A stretch of 64,000 bases of DNA from JALYOK01 sp963840785. Lineage in GTDB: Bacteria; Pseudomonadota; Gammaproteobacteria; Burkholderiales; JALYOK01. Positions 16,915-29,246 of the stretch are shown here, in pieces. A program made the translations under genes and the position numbers. Position 1 is the stretch's first letter. Each line of letters begins with the position of its first letter. The notes under the pieces were generated by a model, which was given only the letters and a program-made list of their open reading frames with translations, did not search any database and was not told the origin of the DNA. The stretch spans positions 186,001-250,000 of the forward strand of contig CAWJAF010000003.1 in NCBI GenBank assembly GCA_963840785.1, given 5' to 3'.

Positions 16915-19900
16915 TTTCTGATGAAATCGGCGGCGCATCCGACTCTGGCGCCTCCAAGTAAACGGACCGCCGCAACAGCACATCCCGCGCGTGCTGCATT
17001 TCTTTCTGATCTAACGCTTCTAAAAACCGAATTTCACCCTGCGCCATAATCGCAACGGGCACGCCTTGCCGGTAAAGCAAACGATTGTTGCTAATGGAGG
17101 CAAGCTTGTCGCCCGGCGTGATGATGCCGACCAGGTTCAGCGGATCGGCACCGCTCACAGCCGCCCAGTCAATCTTATCCGTATTGCGACGAACGTCGCG
17201 CATACTTTCGATCGCTTCGGGCAACGCAAACTGTTCACCGCTCATGCCGGCGACAAATCGCCCGCCGCGAATTTCTCCGCGCGCTTCCAATCTGCGCAAA
17301 CACCGCAACAGATCGCGCCAAGGTGGCAAGCTACTCGCCTCGCGTGCGAGCAAGCGCCAAAATACGACGCCATAACGCCTGAGCAAGGTACGCGTCACGT
17401 GTTCGATCGCCGCTAACTGAACTTCAGTGTTCAGCGTGGAAACGCTACGGCGCAGCAGCGACCAGCGTCCCGCGTCCTCGATACCAAAAATTGCGCTACG
17501 GCGTTTTCGTCCCGTTGAACCGAATGGTTTCCTTTTTTGCGTGGGCATGATCAGCGCGCGCAAACCACCGAAGCTGTCAGCGTTAACACGGCCGGACGCA
17601 ACCAACTCGCCTAACGCCGCTTCAGCTTGCGTTCGTAACAAACCGGTTAATGAAACGATCTCATCGAAGAATGACGCGCCGTGTTCGCACAAACATTCGG
17701 CCACGCGTTCTGCGTCGGACGACAACGGATTTTGTTCGACTGCGCCGTGCCACAGTGACCAATGCGGCACATTGCGCCGACCGAGAATGGCGACCGGCGT
17801 CGCACGCACCGGCGCTCGAATCGGCCCCTCGGATTTCGGAATCGCCTAAGCGCATCCACGCGACGCGCCCGCTTAAACTTAATTCATCCAACCACGCCGG
17901 ATCGTAATGTTTGACACGCGCCGACAGCAAATCCGTTTCCCATGCACCCGCTGCGGCTTCAAAGCCTTCCAATTGCGAAATCACCGCGCTGACCGCATCG
18001 GCGCCTTCGATTTGTGTATCGGCGGTGACGCGCTGCCACCGCAATAGAAAACGTAAAAAATCTTTGGTGGCGACTGGCTCAATTTCTTGGCGCAAACGTT
18101 TTAGGGTGTAGCGATGAATTCGCGCCAATAAGCGTCGCTCGCACCATTCTTCCTCAACGGCATGCGGTGTGAAACGGCCACGCAGAATCAAGCCCTCACC
18201 TTCCAACGCCAGCAAAGCGATGTCGATTTCGTTCGTCGATAAATTCAACGGCTTTGCCAACATTGCTGAGGTAACGGGCCCAAGCGCCGCGAGGCGACCG
18301 CGCAGAATTTCGATTAGCGCGGTTTCACGCGTCCATTCTTTTCGGAATTCTTCTGGCGTCACGACATTGGGTTCGATACTCGCAGAGGCAATTAGCGCGC
18401 GCATCTCGGGCAAGCGTTCGGCTGCGAGCCAGTATTGGTGCGGATCTTCATCAAGCGACCCGATTGTCCCAACGCGACGATCGGCAGCAAGTTGCTTGAG
18501 CCAATGCTGCCACTGCGGATTCGCGCTCACTTCGGCGTCAGTGAGAAAGCCTAAATTCATCAACGCGTCATGCAGTTCATCGGCGTTGACCGGATCGGGC
18601 CAAATTTCTGACTTAAGACGCGCAATCGCTTCAGCATCAAGTTGACCCAAGTCCGACGCCTGTTCCGGATCGATCCAACGACGCGACGATACCGCTTGGG
18701 TCCGGCGCTCTTCCAACGGCGCATCATCGAGAAAAGCGTAGGGCTTGGCGTTGAGAATTTCTTGCGCGAGCGGCGACGGCTCGGTTGTATCTTTGGCGAT
18801 GATTGTGATCGCGCCCGCTTCGATTTTGCGCAAGAGCGATTCAAAACCATCGATGTCCATCGCTTCATGCAAACAATCATCAATAGTTTGCTTCACCAAC
18901 GGATGGTCCGGAATCTCACGCTCGCCAACGAGGTTTTCGGCACAGGCAATTTGATCGGGGAACACAGCCGCGATCAGATCTTCCGCTGCCATGCGTTGCA
19001 ATTGCGGTGGTGTTTTCTTGCCGCCGCGAAATCGCGGCAGCGCCAAGGCGATGGTCGCGTTCCAGCGCCAGCGCGAGGCGAACATCGGCGCGGCGAGCAT
19101 GGCTTGAATTAATACATCGCGCACACTGTTGGAATGTAAATAGCGCTTCACTTCCTCCAGCGGAAAACTGTGGCTGGTCGAGAGCGACAAGACAATGGCA
19201 TCTTCCGTTGCCGCCGCTTGCAATTCAAAATTGAATTGGCGGCAAAAACGTTTGCGCAAACTCAAACCCCAGGCGCGATTGATACGGCTACCATAGGGCG
19301 AATGAATCACCAGTTGCATGCCGCCGGATTCGTCGAAGAAGCGTTCGAATACGATCGTGTCTTGCGTAGGCAAACAGCCGAGGGCTTGATGGGCTGCGAA
19401 TAAATAATCGATCAATTGCTTCGCCGCCTCACTGCCAATCATGCCGGAGAGCCGCACCAGTGCTTGCTCCTGGCGATGCTCTTTAAATTCCGTCGCAAGT
19501 TCCGAACGTAAGCGCGACACGCTTTGCGTTAATGCGTCGCTGCGCGCCGGGCCTTCGCCGAGCCAAAACGGAATGCTCGGTGGCGCGCCATTCGCATCTT
19601 CCACCCGAACCGTGCCGCGCTCGACGCGCATGATTTGATAGGACTGATTGCCTAGTTGAAACACGTCGCCCGCCATACTTTCAATGGCAAAATCTTCGTT
19701 GACGGTACCGACATGAATCGCTTCCGGCTCAAGCACGACGTTGTAGTCGGCGGTGTCGGGAATGGTGCCGCCGGAGGTCACCGCCGTCAGCGCCGCGCCG
19801 CGCCGGCCATGCAACACGTTGTTAACGGCGTCGCGATGAATGTAAGCGTTGCCGCGCCCGCGGCGCGTGGTGTAACCGTCGGCGAGCATACGCACGATTT

Positions 19901-21317
19901 CTAAAAATTCCTCGCGCGTAACGTTGCGGAACGGATAGGCGCGGCGGATCAAGGCGAACAAATCATCTTCGCGCCAATTCTGAAGCGCGACTTCGGCGGC
20001 GATTTGTTGGGCTAGTACATCGAGCGGTTTATCGCGGATCACGAGTTGATCGAGTTCGCCGCGTTGAACTGAATCGAGCAACGCAGTACATTCAACCAAA
20101 TCGTCGCGCGAAGTCGGAAACAGTCGGCCTTTTGGCAATGCGCCGACGGCGTGGCCGGAACGCCCAACGCGTTGCAAAAACGCAGCGATCGCGTGCGGTG
20201 AGCCGAGTTGACAGACGAGATTCACGTCACCAATATCGATACCTAATTCCAGCGATGACGTTGCGACCAAGGCTTGCAACTCACCGGATTTCAAGCGTTG
20301 TTCGGCGGCTAAGCGCTGCTCTTTCGCCATGCTACCGTGGTGCGCCGTAATGGCTTCTTTGCCCAAACGCTCGGACAAGAATCGAGCGACGCGCTCGGCC
20401 ATGCGTCGGGTATTGACGAAAATTAATGTGGTCTTGTGCAACAAAATTAATTCGGTCAGTCGGCCGTAGACTTCCTGCCAAATGTCGTTCGACATCACGG
20501 CCGAAAGCGGCGATTGCGGTAATTCGATGGCGAGGTCTCGCTGGCGCACATGACCCGCATTGACGATGGTGCACGCGCTGTCATTGGTTTGATCGAATAA
20601 ATCATTGCCGGGTCGTGCCGCATCGCCGACTAAAAATTTTGCGACCAGCTCAATGGGCTTTTGCGTCGCAGAAAGACCGATACGTGTAAGCCGACGACCG
20701 GTAAGCGCCTCGAGGCGTTCCAAGGTCAAGGTCAAATGCGCGCCGCGCTTATTCGGCGCCAGGGCATGAATCTCGTCGACGATCACCGCGCGCGTGGTCG
20801 AAAGCATTTTTCGTCCCGACACGCTCGTCACCAAAATATAAAGCGACTCCGGCGTCGTCACCAAAATATGTGGCGGCCGACGTTTCATTTTTTCCCGCTC
20901 GGCTTGCGGCGTGTCGCCGCTGCGCACCCAAGTGCGAATATCGACATCGGGATAGTTCAAACGCTTTAGATGCTCGCGGATTCCCGCGAGCGGTGCCTCC
21001 AGGTTTTTCTGAATGTCGTTGGAAAGCGCTTTGAGCGGCGAGACGTAGACCAGTTGTGTTTCGTCGCGTAGCGGCGCGTTCACGCCTTGACGAATCAAAC
21101 TATCGATTGCCGCAAGAAAAGCCGCCAGGGTCTTACCGGAACCGGTAGGCGCGGCGACCAATACGTGGCGCCCTGCTTGGATTGCCGGCCAGGCAGCCCG
21201 TTGCGCCGGCGTTGGCTCGGCAAATGTTTCGCCAAACCAAGCGGCAATGGCGGGATGGAATTCAGCCATGTCGACGTTGGGTCGCCAACTTTGGTCATTT
21301 GCGCTCAGGGATTTCAC
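16904..21317 (-). CDS. lhr: Large Lhr-family DEAD/DEAH helicase, broken by one extra base
   Basis: Rejoined length is about 1470 residues, normal for the bacterial long Lhr of DNA repair. The first frame has the Q-motif/Walker A (VLVAAPTGSGKTLAA), Walker B box VIVDEIHALAPNKRG, LSATQKP, motif VI RVGRSGHAVG, then the winged-helix and Lhr-specific C-terminal regions. The final 300 residues continue in another frame from APVRATPVAILGR. The junction is a C4 run at 17825-17828 (+ strand); dropping one C gives GPIRAPVRATPV. The start GTG at 21317 is tentative; ATG at 21269 is an alternative. It ends inside an intergenic repeat. Confidence 0.9.
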
Positions 21318-21585
21318 CTATTTGAAAACACCGATTAAAGGTTGATCATGATACTCCGCTGCGCTGGGAACCCGAAGTGCGCGGATCACCTCTCGCCAAG
21401 GCTTATGGCATAGAACTTGCTCGAGCCTTACCTCCGAATAACTAATTCATTTTTTTCACCGCGCTGCCCTGGATCGGCAGGTCGTTCGATTTGCCATGGA
21501 CCAAAATGGGCAGTTGGTGCCGCATTGCGGCAGGTATTTAGATGCAAATAAATTTTTGGGTTGCTAACGGAAAATAATAGGAAAC

Positions 21586-24288
21586 ATGCTCAGAATTGCC
21601 AAACCGGCCGTGATTGAAGAAAACTCGCTTGATGCGCGAGTCCTCACCGAGCAAGCTCAATACGCTTACACGCAAATCAAGCCCGCGGCCCTCGGCGGGA
21701 TCGCGCTGGGATTTTTGGGTGTCTTGTTGTTATACGGCAGCGCGTCTACCGCGATGTTGCTGAGTTGGTACGCGTTGATCGTTTTGGTCTACGGCTTGCG
21801 ATTGCTCCCGCGTTTTCACTTTGACCAAGCGAACATTTCCTTCGAAGCCGTGAACCGCTGGGTAAAAGGCTTTTATATTTACGGCTTCGTCGCTGGTGCG
21901 TCGTGGGGAATTTTTGCCGCGGCATTACTTCCCGACGGCCATGGTGCCAAGGAATTGGCGATGGCGTTCTTTGTCGCCGGCATTTCGGCAGGCGCAATCG
22001 GCGCAAATATGTCGTTGTCGTCGGCCTATCCTTTATTTCTTATTCCGTTTATCTCCCCATTTACGATCAAGATGCTGCTTAAAGGGGATGCAGCCCACGT
22101 CATCATCGGCCTGGCCGCGATCCTTTATATCGTCGTCATGTTGACACTGAATCGTCGCAGCACTCAAACGATCGAATCGAGCTTGAGGCTGCGCTTTGAA
22201 AATCAAGACCTGATCGATAAGCTTGAAATAGCCAACCAGGATACCGTATCCGCCAACCAAATGCTGCGCACAGAAGTCAACGCACGCGCCCAAGCGCAGG
22301 TAACAGCGGAAGCGGCAAGCATAGCAAAATCCCAGTTCTTGGCGAATATGAGCCACGAAATTCGTACGCCGCTGAACGGCGTGCTTGGCATGTCGGAACT
22401 ACTGATGGATACGCGGCTTGATACAAAACAACTTCATTTTGCCGAAACGCTGAACCGGTCGGCGGTATCGCTTTTATCCGTCATCAATGACGTGTTGGAT
22501 TTTTCAAAAATCGAAGCGGGTCGCTTGGAATTAGAGCGAATTGATTTTAATCTGAACGACGTCATCAATGAAGTATTGAGCATCCTCGCGGCACGCGCGC
22601 ACGTGAAAGGTTTGGAGCTCGCCTGCCGCATCGAGCGCGACATTAGCGCGCCGTGTATCGGCGATCCGACTCGGATTCGGCAAATTTTGACTAACCTCGT
22701 CGGTAACGCCATTAAATTTACCGAGCGCGGTGAAATTTGCGTGCGCGTATCGCTCGCCACCAAAACCGCAACGCAACAAGTGTTGAACTTTGAAATATCC
22801 GATACCGGCATCGGCATCGATCCAGCATGCACGAGAAGATTTTTGATTCCTTCGCGCAAGCCGATGGCTCAACCACTCGAAAATATGGCGGCACCGGCCT
22901 GGGCTTGGCCATCGCAAAGCAATTGGTCGAAAAAATGCGCGGCAAAATGGAACTGCGTAGCAGCCTGGGCGAAGGGGCAACTTTCAGTTTCGATTTGACC
23001 ATCGATATCGGCAAAGCATCGGATATTTCGCCCGGCGCGAACAAAACCCTCGAAGGCTTACGCGCTTTGGTGGTCGACGATAACGCGACGAACCGTGAAA
23101 TTTTGCACTATCAAATGACCGGCTGGAACGTTGCTGTCGATTGCGTCGGCCAGCGGCGAGGAAGCGCTCGCAATACTTAACGACAAGCAATCCAACGCTA
23201 AATATGATTTCGCGGTGTTGGACATGCACATGCCAAATATGGATGGCGTTGAATTGGCGGAACGAATTAGCCGAATCGAGTCTTTGGATTTGCCGCTGAT
23301 CATGCTCAGTTCCGCCGGTGTCGATATGCCGGAGCATACCCTGACCAAAACATATATCCGCGCTTGGCTGACCAAACCGGTGAATCAGTCGCGATTATAC
23401 GATTGCCTGTTGAACGTGATGATACGTCACAAGCGTCAATGAGCCCGCGATCGCGGATGTTCCACCGCGACCATAGGACGACATTTAAAATGTCGGGAAT
23501 AAAAGCATTGTTGGTCGAAGATAATCCAATCAATCAAGATGTGGCAAGCCATATGCTCGAGAATCTCGGCTGTCGCTTTACGGTGGTCGACAACGGCAGC
23601 AAAGCGATTGAAAAATGGCAACATGAAGCGTTCGATTTGATATTCATGGACTGTTACATGCCGGTGATGGATGGTTATGCCGCGACCCGTGCCATCCGCG
23701 AAATTGAGGCTGCGCGATCGTGCACACCGGATCCCGATCATCGCGCTTACCGCAAATGCGATGGCGGGCGATCGCGAAAAGTGCCTCGCCGCCGGGATGG
23801 ATGATCATCTCGCAAAACCATTCACCCGCGATGGCCTTAGCAGCATGGTGCGACGGTGGGCGAGCACTACAGCTCAATCACACAACACGGAAAATTTCGA
23901 GCAGGTTTCGCAACAAAAAATTAAGCGGCAATTTCTCGACAGCAAAATTCTCGATAGTCTGCGCGAACTTGACGCGGTAAGTGCCAAGCCAGGATTTTTC
24001 AAGAAGCTCGTTAACCTCTACCTGGACACAGCGCCGCAACAAATTGAACAAATTCGACAGGCGATCGCGTCGCAAGATTTCGAAACGTTAAAAGTCGCGG
24101 CTCATACTCTAAAGGGCTCAAGCGGCAATCTGGGCGCGCTGCAGTTTGCCGAGCAGTGCATGGCGTTGGAAGTAATGGGCCGTGACCGTTTGTTGATCGA
24201 CGCCGACAAAACGCTAGATCGTGTTGAAAAAACTTTTGACATACTCAAAGCCAATTTGCTCGCTGAATTGGAGCCAATCACGCAATGA
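21586..24288 (+). pseudogene. Hybrid sensor histidine kinase (7TM-like input, HisKA-HATPase-REC-REC-HPt) with four frameshifts
   Basis: When rejoined it is a 900-residue membrane kinase. Order: a multi-helix membrane input (about residues 30-185), HisKA with NMSHEIRTPLNG, HATPase with DTGIGIDPA and GGTGLGLAIAKQL, receiver 1 (ALVVDDNATNREI, VLDMHMPNMDG), receiver 2 (ALLVEDNPINQD, FMDCYMPVMDG) and a C-terminal HPt (AAHTLKGSSGNLGA). The frame changes near 22827 (one base missing), 23145 (one extra), about 23420 (one missing, in the linker) and 23721 (one extra). These balance, so start and stop share a frame. That speaks for sequencing errors more than decay. The stop overlaps the next gene's start as ATGA. 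Confidence 0.8.
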
Positions 24289-26431
24289 GCCTGACGCACA
24301 ACATTTTGGTCGTTGACGACGACGCGATGATGCGACTCCTTGCGACGCAAGCGCTTGAAGCGTCCGGCTTCAATGTCGCCGAAGCATCGGGAGGAATGAA
24401 GGCGCTCGAATACATCAAAGAACAAAAACCCGACCTCATTTTGCTCGATGTAACGATGCCGGAAGTCGATGGTTTTTTCGTCTGCCGCGAATTACGTCAA
24501 TCGGAAGATACAAAAAATATTCCGGTCATTATGCTCACCGCGTTAGACGACGTGAAATCGATCGGCAACGCCTACGAGGCTGGGGCGACGGATTTCATTA
24601 TTAAGCCCATCAATTGGCATATTTTGGTGCAGCGCGTGAACTATGTGTTGCGTGCAAGCGCGGCGTTCAGCGCTCTGCGCACCAGCCAGGCCCGTCTGGA
24701 GCACGCACAGCGCATCGCCCATCTAGGGCATTGGGAATGGGATATAGATCGCGATAACATCCACGGTTCAGACGAAGCCTATCGAATCTTCGGCAGCGAG
24801 CCGGGAACCGCAATCACTTCGACGATATTCGCCAACTCCATTCCCGCGGACGATATTGAGCGGCTAAACCGAGGCCTACGGCAACTCATAAAAGACCGAA
24901 TATCCTTCTCACTTGAATACCGAGTGAAACGGCCCAACGGCGAAATTCGAATCGTACAGCAGCAGGCGGAAATTTTCGCTGTAATGCGGAAAACGGGTGC
25001 AGAAAATTATTGGAACCATCCGCGATATCACCATCGAAAAACAAACCGAAGAACATATTCGGCAACTGGCGTTTTACGACAGCCTCACTGGGTTGCCGAA
25101 TCGTCGCATGTTTCAAGAACGTCTAACGAGCGCCTTGGCACTTGCGGAACATAACGGTACGCAGGTTGCCGTTTTGTTTTTGGACTTGGATCGATTTAAA
25201 CGCATCAACGATACTTTAGGTCATTCGATAGGTGACGCCTTTCTTGCGGAAATCGCTGCGCGCCTGAAGGCGCTCGTACGTCGCGGTGATATGGTTGCAA
25301 GCATTGGCGAAAGCGACGAAGATCTCATTGCTCGCCTCGGCGGCGACGAGTTCACCGTTTTGCTGACGGATTTCAAAAATAACCACGACGTCGCAAAAGT
25401 TGCGCAGCGAATTCTCAATACGATCAAAAAGCCGATACTAATCAACGGCCGCGAAGTCGTCTCCAGCGCGAGTGTCGGCATTGCAGTCTTTCCGGAAGAT
25501 GGTAACGACGTCGACAGCATAATTAAGAATGCCGATACGGCGATGTTTCACGCAAAAGCATCTGGACGCGGCGGTTATCAATACTATTCGACCGAAATGA
25601 ATGCCTCAGCAATGGCCAAGCTGGCGTTGGAAAACGATCTTCGGCAAGCGATCGTACGTCGCGAATTTATGTTGCAATACCAACCAAAACTCGACCTAAC
25701 TACCAATCAAATCGTTTCAGTCGAAGCCTTGGTACGCTGGCAACATCCACAACGCGGGATAATTCCTCCGGTCGAATTCATTGGGTTAGCCGAAGAAACC
25801 GGCATGATCATGGAACTAGGCGCGCTGGTCATCGAGGAAGCATGCCTGCAGTTCAAGCGCTGGCAAACCGCGGGAGTGGCATTGGAAAGTATCGCTGTGA
25901 ACTTATCGCCGGCGCAATTTCGCCGTAACGATTTAGTCGAACATATCGCCACAATCCTCGCCAATACTGGCGTTCCGCCGAGTTGCTTGGAACTGGAAAT
26001 CACCGAAGGTGTGGTGATGCATAACGAAGAAAAATCCATTCGAGACTATGAAAAACCTGAAATCGCTCGGAGTCAGTCTCTCGATGGACGATTTTGGCGT
26101 CGGTTATTCATCCCTCAGCCATTTGACACGCTTTCCGATCGATCGCCTGAAAATCGACAAATCGTTCATTACCGATCTACCGCAAAACGTGGAAAAAGCC
26201 GCAGTCGTCCGCGCGATAGTGGCAATGGCGCATAGCCTAAATCTTGTCACGGTTGCAGAAGGCGTCGAAACGGCCGAGCAAGAGCGATTCATGAGGACGA
26301 TTGGATGCAATCAATTTCAAGGCTATTTTTTGAGCCGACCCGTTGCCCCCAACGACATCGAAACGTTAATCAAAACATTTTATAGGTGCGCTAGCCCAGA
26401 ACCTTCGGCGCGCCGCCTGATTGTTGGCTGA
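24285..26431 (+). pseudogene. Response regulator REC-PAS-GGDEF-EAL (c-di-GMP turnover) with two frameshifts
   Basis: About 714 residues after repair. Receiver: ILVVDDDAMMR, LLDVTMPEVDG, MLTALDD, FIIKPI. Then a PAS/PAC domain (GHWEWDIDRDN), a GGDEF domain with intact GGDEF at about 25338, and an EAL domain with EALVRW, DDFGVGYSSLSHL and LKIDKSFI. Both the cyclase and the phosphodiesterase motifs look active; the RxxD inhibition site is degenerate (SDED). One extra G in GGG at 24995-24997 and one extra base near 26042-26046 break the frame. ATGA coupling to the hybrid kinase suggests that kinase phosphorylates this receiver or shares its relay. Confidence 0.82.
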
Positions 26432-27043
26432 CTCCAAGGCTTGGCTGGATCCTGCCCATGAGTTCGTCAACGATAATGCAGCAAAGATAACGTGCAACAA
26501 GTTGTCGTTTGAGCCGAATTGGAGGCTATCTGAATCGCCTTCCTCATAAAACCGTTTCGCAATTCTGCACCTTAAGTGCCGCCAAAAACTGTCGAACTTT
26601 TCCCTGTTTTTCAGTCGAGAGACGAATGCGTTCCGTGACACCGGGGTTTGCGGCAATAACGCCAAGTGGCGTCCCGACAAGCATCCAACTCAGCGCACCA
26701 AACATGATGCCATTGCCTGCGGTGTGGCCGATAAAGTCAATGTCCCTCAGCGTGCGCAATTTCAACACCTCAAGCAATTCTCGATAACGGCCAGGCCGCG
26801 TTAATGAAGCGACACCGCGCCGATCAGGGTGTGTCTCAACGTTTCGATTCGTTGTGCAACATCAAAAAATCTAGCAAGCTATCCCAATAGGCGGCTACCT
26901 GGGAATTGAAACGATCTATTAGCGTTTCTGTAGCGATAGCTTGGCACTCAATTGAGGAAATGGGTAACGGTACCGAGCGTAAATCCCGAGTTCGGATCAC
27001 AAAGGCAGGGGCCGCACACGCGCTGTAATTTGCTTTAGCGAAG
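26432..27043. other. Intergenic stretch with a possible gene remnant
   Basis: No intact gene. On the minus strand 26544-26861 an open frame reads protein-like text (THPDRRG, then LRDIDFIGHTAGNGIMFGALSWML, then a charged tail) but has no good start and is cut off at its 5' side. It may be the C-terminal remnant of a membrane protein. I do not recognise its family. Confidence 0.35.
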
Positions 27044-28714
27044 TTAGACTTTTATGGCGGTTCGATCGGGTAGCGCACGTGACGATGAGGTAACCGCAAT
27101 GGCATGGGAATGTTGACTTAAATCCTTGGGACTGGCGTGATCGAGTTTGAAATCCTTTAACAATTCCATTAGATGACTCGCGTGTTGCGCCAAAATATGC
27201 GCCATTGTTCCCGCGTCTTGGACAAGATCCGCGTTTTTTTCGCTTGCACGTTCAATTTGGGTAATGGCCAACGCCATCTGCTCGACCGCCTCGCTTTGCT
27301 CACGCGATGCAATTGCTATTTCCGACATAAGAGTCGTAACGGCACGAGAATTCTCGACCGACGCCTCGGCCGTTTTGCCCGCTTCATCCGCGACATGGCT
27401 GCCGGCCCCAATCTCCATAACGGTTCCCTCAATCAGTCCTTTTACTTCCTTCGCCGACGCGGCGGAACGTTGTGCAAGATTGCGAATTTCTGTAGCGACG
27501 ACGGCGAAACCTCGGCCCTGTTCTCCCGCACGCGCAGCTTCAACGGCTGCATTTAGCGCCAAGATGTTAGTTTGAAATGCAATGCCATCAATTAAGGTAA
27601 CGATGTCCCCAATTCGCACGGATCGGCCGTGAATTTTTTCCATCGTATCAACCAGCTTTGCTGTCGTTTCGCGTCCTTTACCGGCGATGTGCGACGCCGA
27701 TTCGCTGCGTCGCTTTGCTTCTGCAGCGTGGTCTGCGTTCTGTCTTACCGCAGCAGAGATTTCCTCGATGCTCGCGGCAGTTTCCTCAACCGTGGAGGCT
27801 TGCATTTCGGTTCGCTGTGACAAACTCGCGCTGCAGGAAACAAGCTGATTTGACGCATCCAGAATAGCAGTGCTGCTGTAGTGTATTTCGCCCGCGAGGT
27901 GCGAAATTTTTTCATTCAGTGAACTATTCATGTCCGCGAAACTGTGCATGAGTTGACCTATTTCATCGCCGCTTTTATCGTCAATACGCTGCGTTAAGTC
28001 GCCCGCCGCGACCGCCTGCGCCACAGTTACAGCTTGCGACAAGCGACCGGTAATACTCTGCCCCACCGCAAATGCAATCAAGAAGCCGACGACAAGCGCC
28101 GCGAGCGTGATCAAGACAAGGATTGTTTTGTTATTTTTCGCGTTAATGGCTGCTTTTTGCTTTGCCTCATTGGCGCGTTGTTCTATCTCGGTACTCACGG
28201 CTGCCATTGATGCTTCAAGTTCGCTAAACAAATCAAGAAAACCAGCCAAACGCACCCGAGCGTATTTAGAATCGGCGAGCCCATCATCAATCATTGATGC
28301 CGCGTAGGTAATATAAGTCTCCAGATCCTGTTGCGTACGTTTTACAGAATCACTGAGGTCATGCCCTGGCTTGGCCAGTTGTGCAACGCCGTCCTGAATC
28401 GACTTTGCGTGTTCCTTAAATCCGTCTTTAATGTATTTTTCTCTCGTGATGAAATCCTTACTTGCAATTCCACCGATATCGTTCTTGTCCACGCCCAGCA
28501 ATAGGGAGTCGAGGACGTCGGCGCGAATGGCGTCATGGGCCATATCCGCCTCGAGGTGAACTCGCAACAGCTCCATGCGCGCCATTTGTTCCTCGTTGTT
28601 ATGCTCTGAGCTGAGAATGAACCAATAGCCAGTGGCAGCAACCGCAAGCATGAACGTTCCGCCCACCAAGATTAACAGCGCTAGTTTTCTGCGGATTGTC
28701 CATTTGAACTTCAT
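27044..28714 (-). CDS. Methyl-accepting chemotaxis protein
   Basis: A 556-residue transducer. The start MKFKWTIRRKLALLILVGG puts a membrane helix at the N-terminus; 24 upstream codons of open frame are dropped. A four-helix-bundle-type sensor region (about 35-190) leads to a second helix (ILVLITLAALVVGFLIAFAVG), then HAMP, then the signalling domain with the hairpin tip DGIAFQTNILALNAAVEAARAGEQGRGFAVVA. No C-terminal CheR-binding pentapeptide is present. No che genes are nearby, so it feeds a remote chemotaxis system. Confidence 0.92.
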   Translation of the reverse strand: MKFKWTIRRKLALLILVGGTFMLAVAATGYWFILSSEHNNEEQMARMELLRVHLEADMAHDAIRADVLDSLLLGVDKNDIGGIASKDFITREKYIKDGFKEHAKSIQDGVAQLAKPGHDLSDSVKRTQQDLETYITYAASMIDDGLADSKYARVRLAGFLDLFSELEASMAAVSTEIEQRANEAKQKAAINAKNNKTILVLITLAALVVGFLIAFAVGQSITGRLSQAVTVAQAVAAGDLTQRIDDKSGDEIGQLMHSFADMNSSLNEKISHLAGEIHYSSTAILDASNQLVSCSASLSQRTEMQASTVEETAASIEEISAAVRQNADHAAEAKRRSESASHIAGKGRETTAKLVDTMEKIHGRSVRIGDIVTLIDGIAFQTNILALNAAVEAARAGEQGRGFAVVATEIRNLAQRSAASAKEVKGLIEGTVMEIGAGSHVADEAGKTAEASVENSRAVTTLMSEIAIASREQSEAVEQMALAITQIERASEKNADLVQDAGTMAHILAQHASHLMELLKDFKLDHASPKDLSQHSHAIAVTSSSRALPDRTAIKV

Positions 28715-29246
28715 CGTCGACTCGACCTTAAATTTGTGATTTCTTAGAAATTGGGATTTGCCATTAATTCGAAAAAGGCATTGCAAAACCGCTCTAAAAC
28801 ATTGATGTTACTTAAAAACATTTTCCTATTTCTTCCGAGATCTAGAGAATCGCCGGAATAGCAGATTCCTACAACTAGGAAAAACGAAAACTCCTATAGG
28901 GAAAACCTGAAGCGCTCAGCGATGGGCCCGCACCTAAACACCGCGGCAGGTTGGAATGCTCGCTTCTTTATAACCAAAATTACGATGTTAATGATGACGC
29001 GACCCGCGCAGAGCTTGTCAGCGGCGCTCAGCTACGAATCAGAGAATCGTGGGAATCGTGCCGACAAGCAGTCAAGAGAATCGAATATTACGTAGGGGAA
29101 ATCCTAAACCACCTAGGTACTGGTACTCGTTTTAAGATCGCAAAACTACCCAGTGCAATTGCATTTATACATGGGTATCATCGGGCTTGCGTTGATACGT
29201 CGAAATACATGATTTGATGCGGAGGCCAAAATTTGTATCCATAAGC
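28715..29246. other. AT-rich divergent promoter region between MCP and kinase genes
   Basis: No supported gene. An 88-codon frame on the plus strand (28951-29217) opens with TTG, lacks an RBS and resembles nothing known. The region should hold promoters for the chemoreceptor (leftward) and the LqsS-like kinase (rightward); I could not assign them with confidence. Confidence 0.4.

Noticed and set aside
23484..24288. Independent REC-HPt protein starting at ATG near 23490
   Set aside because: Possible, but one missing base near 23420 makes the linker continuous and the whole frame balance, so a single hybrid kinase is preferred.
24285..26431. Separate genes for REC-PAS, GGDEF and EAL parts
   Set aside because: The domain order and continuous conserved text across each break show one protein; the inner starts lack ribosome sites.
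28951..29217. Frame of 88 codons before the LqsS-like gene
   Set aside because: TTG start without a ribosome site, no recognisable domain, and low likelihood in an AT-rich promoter gap.
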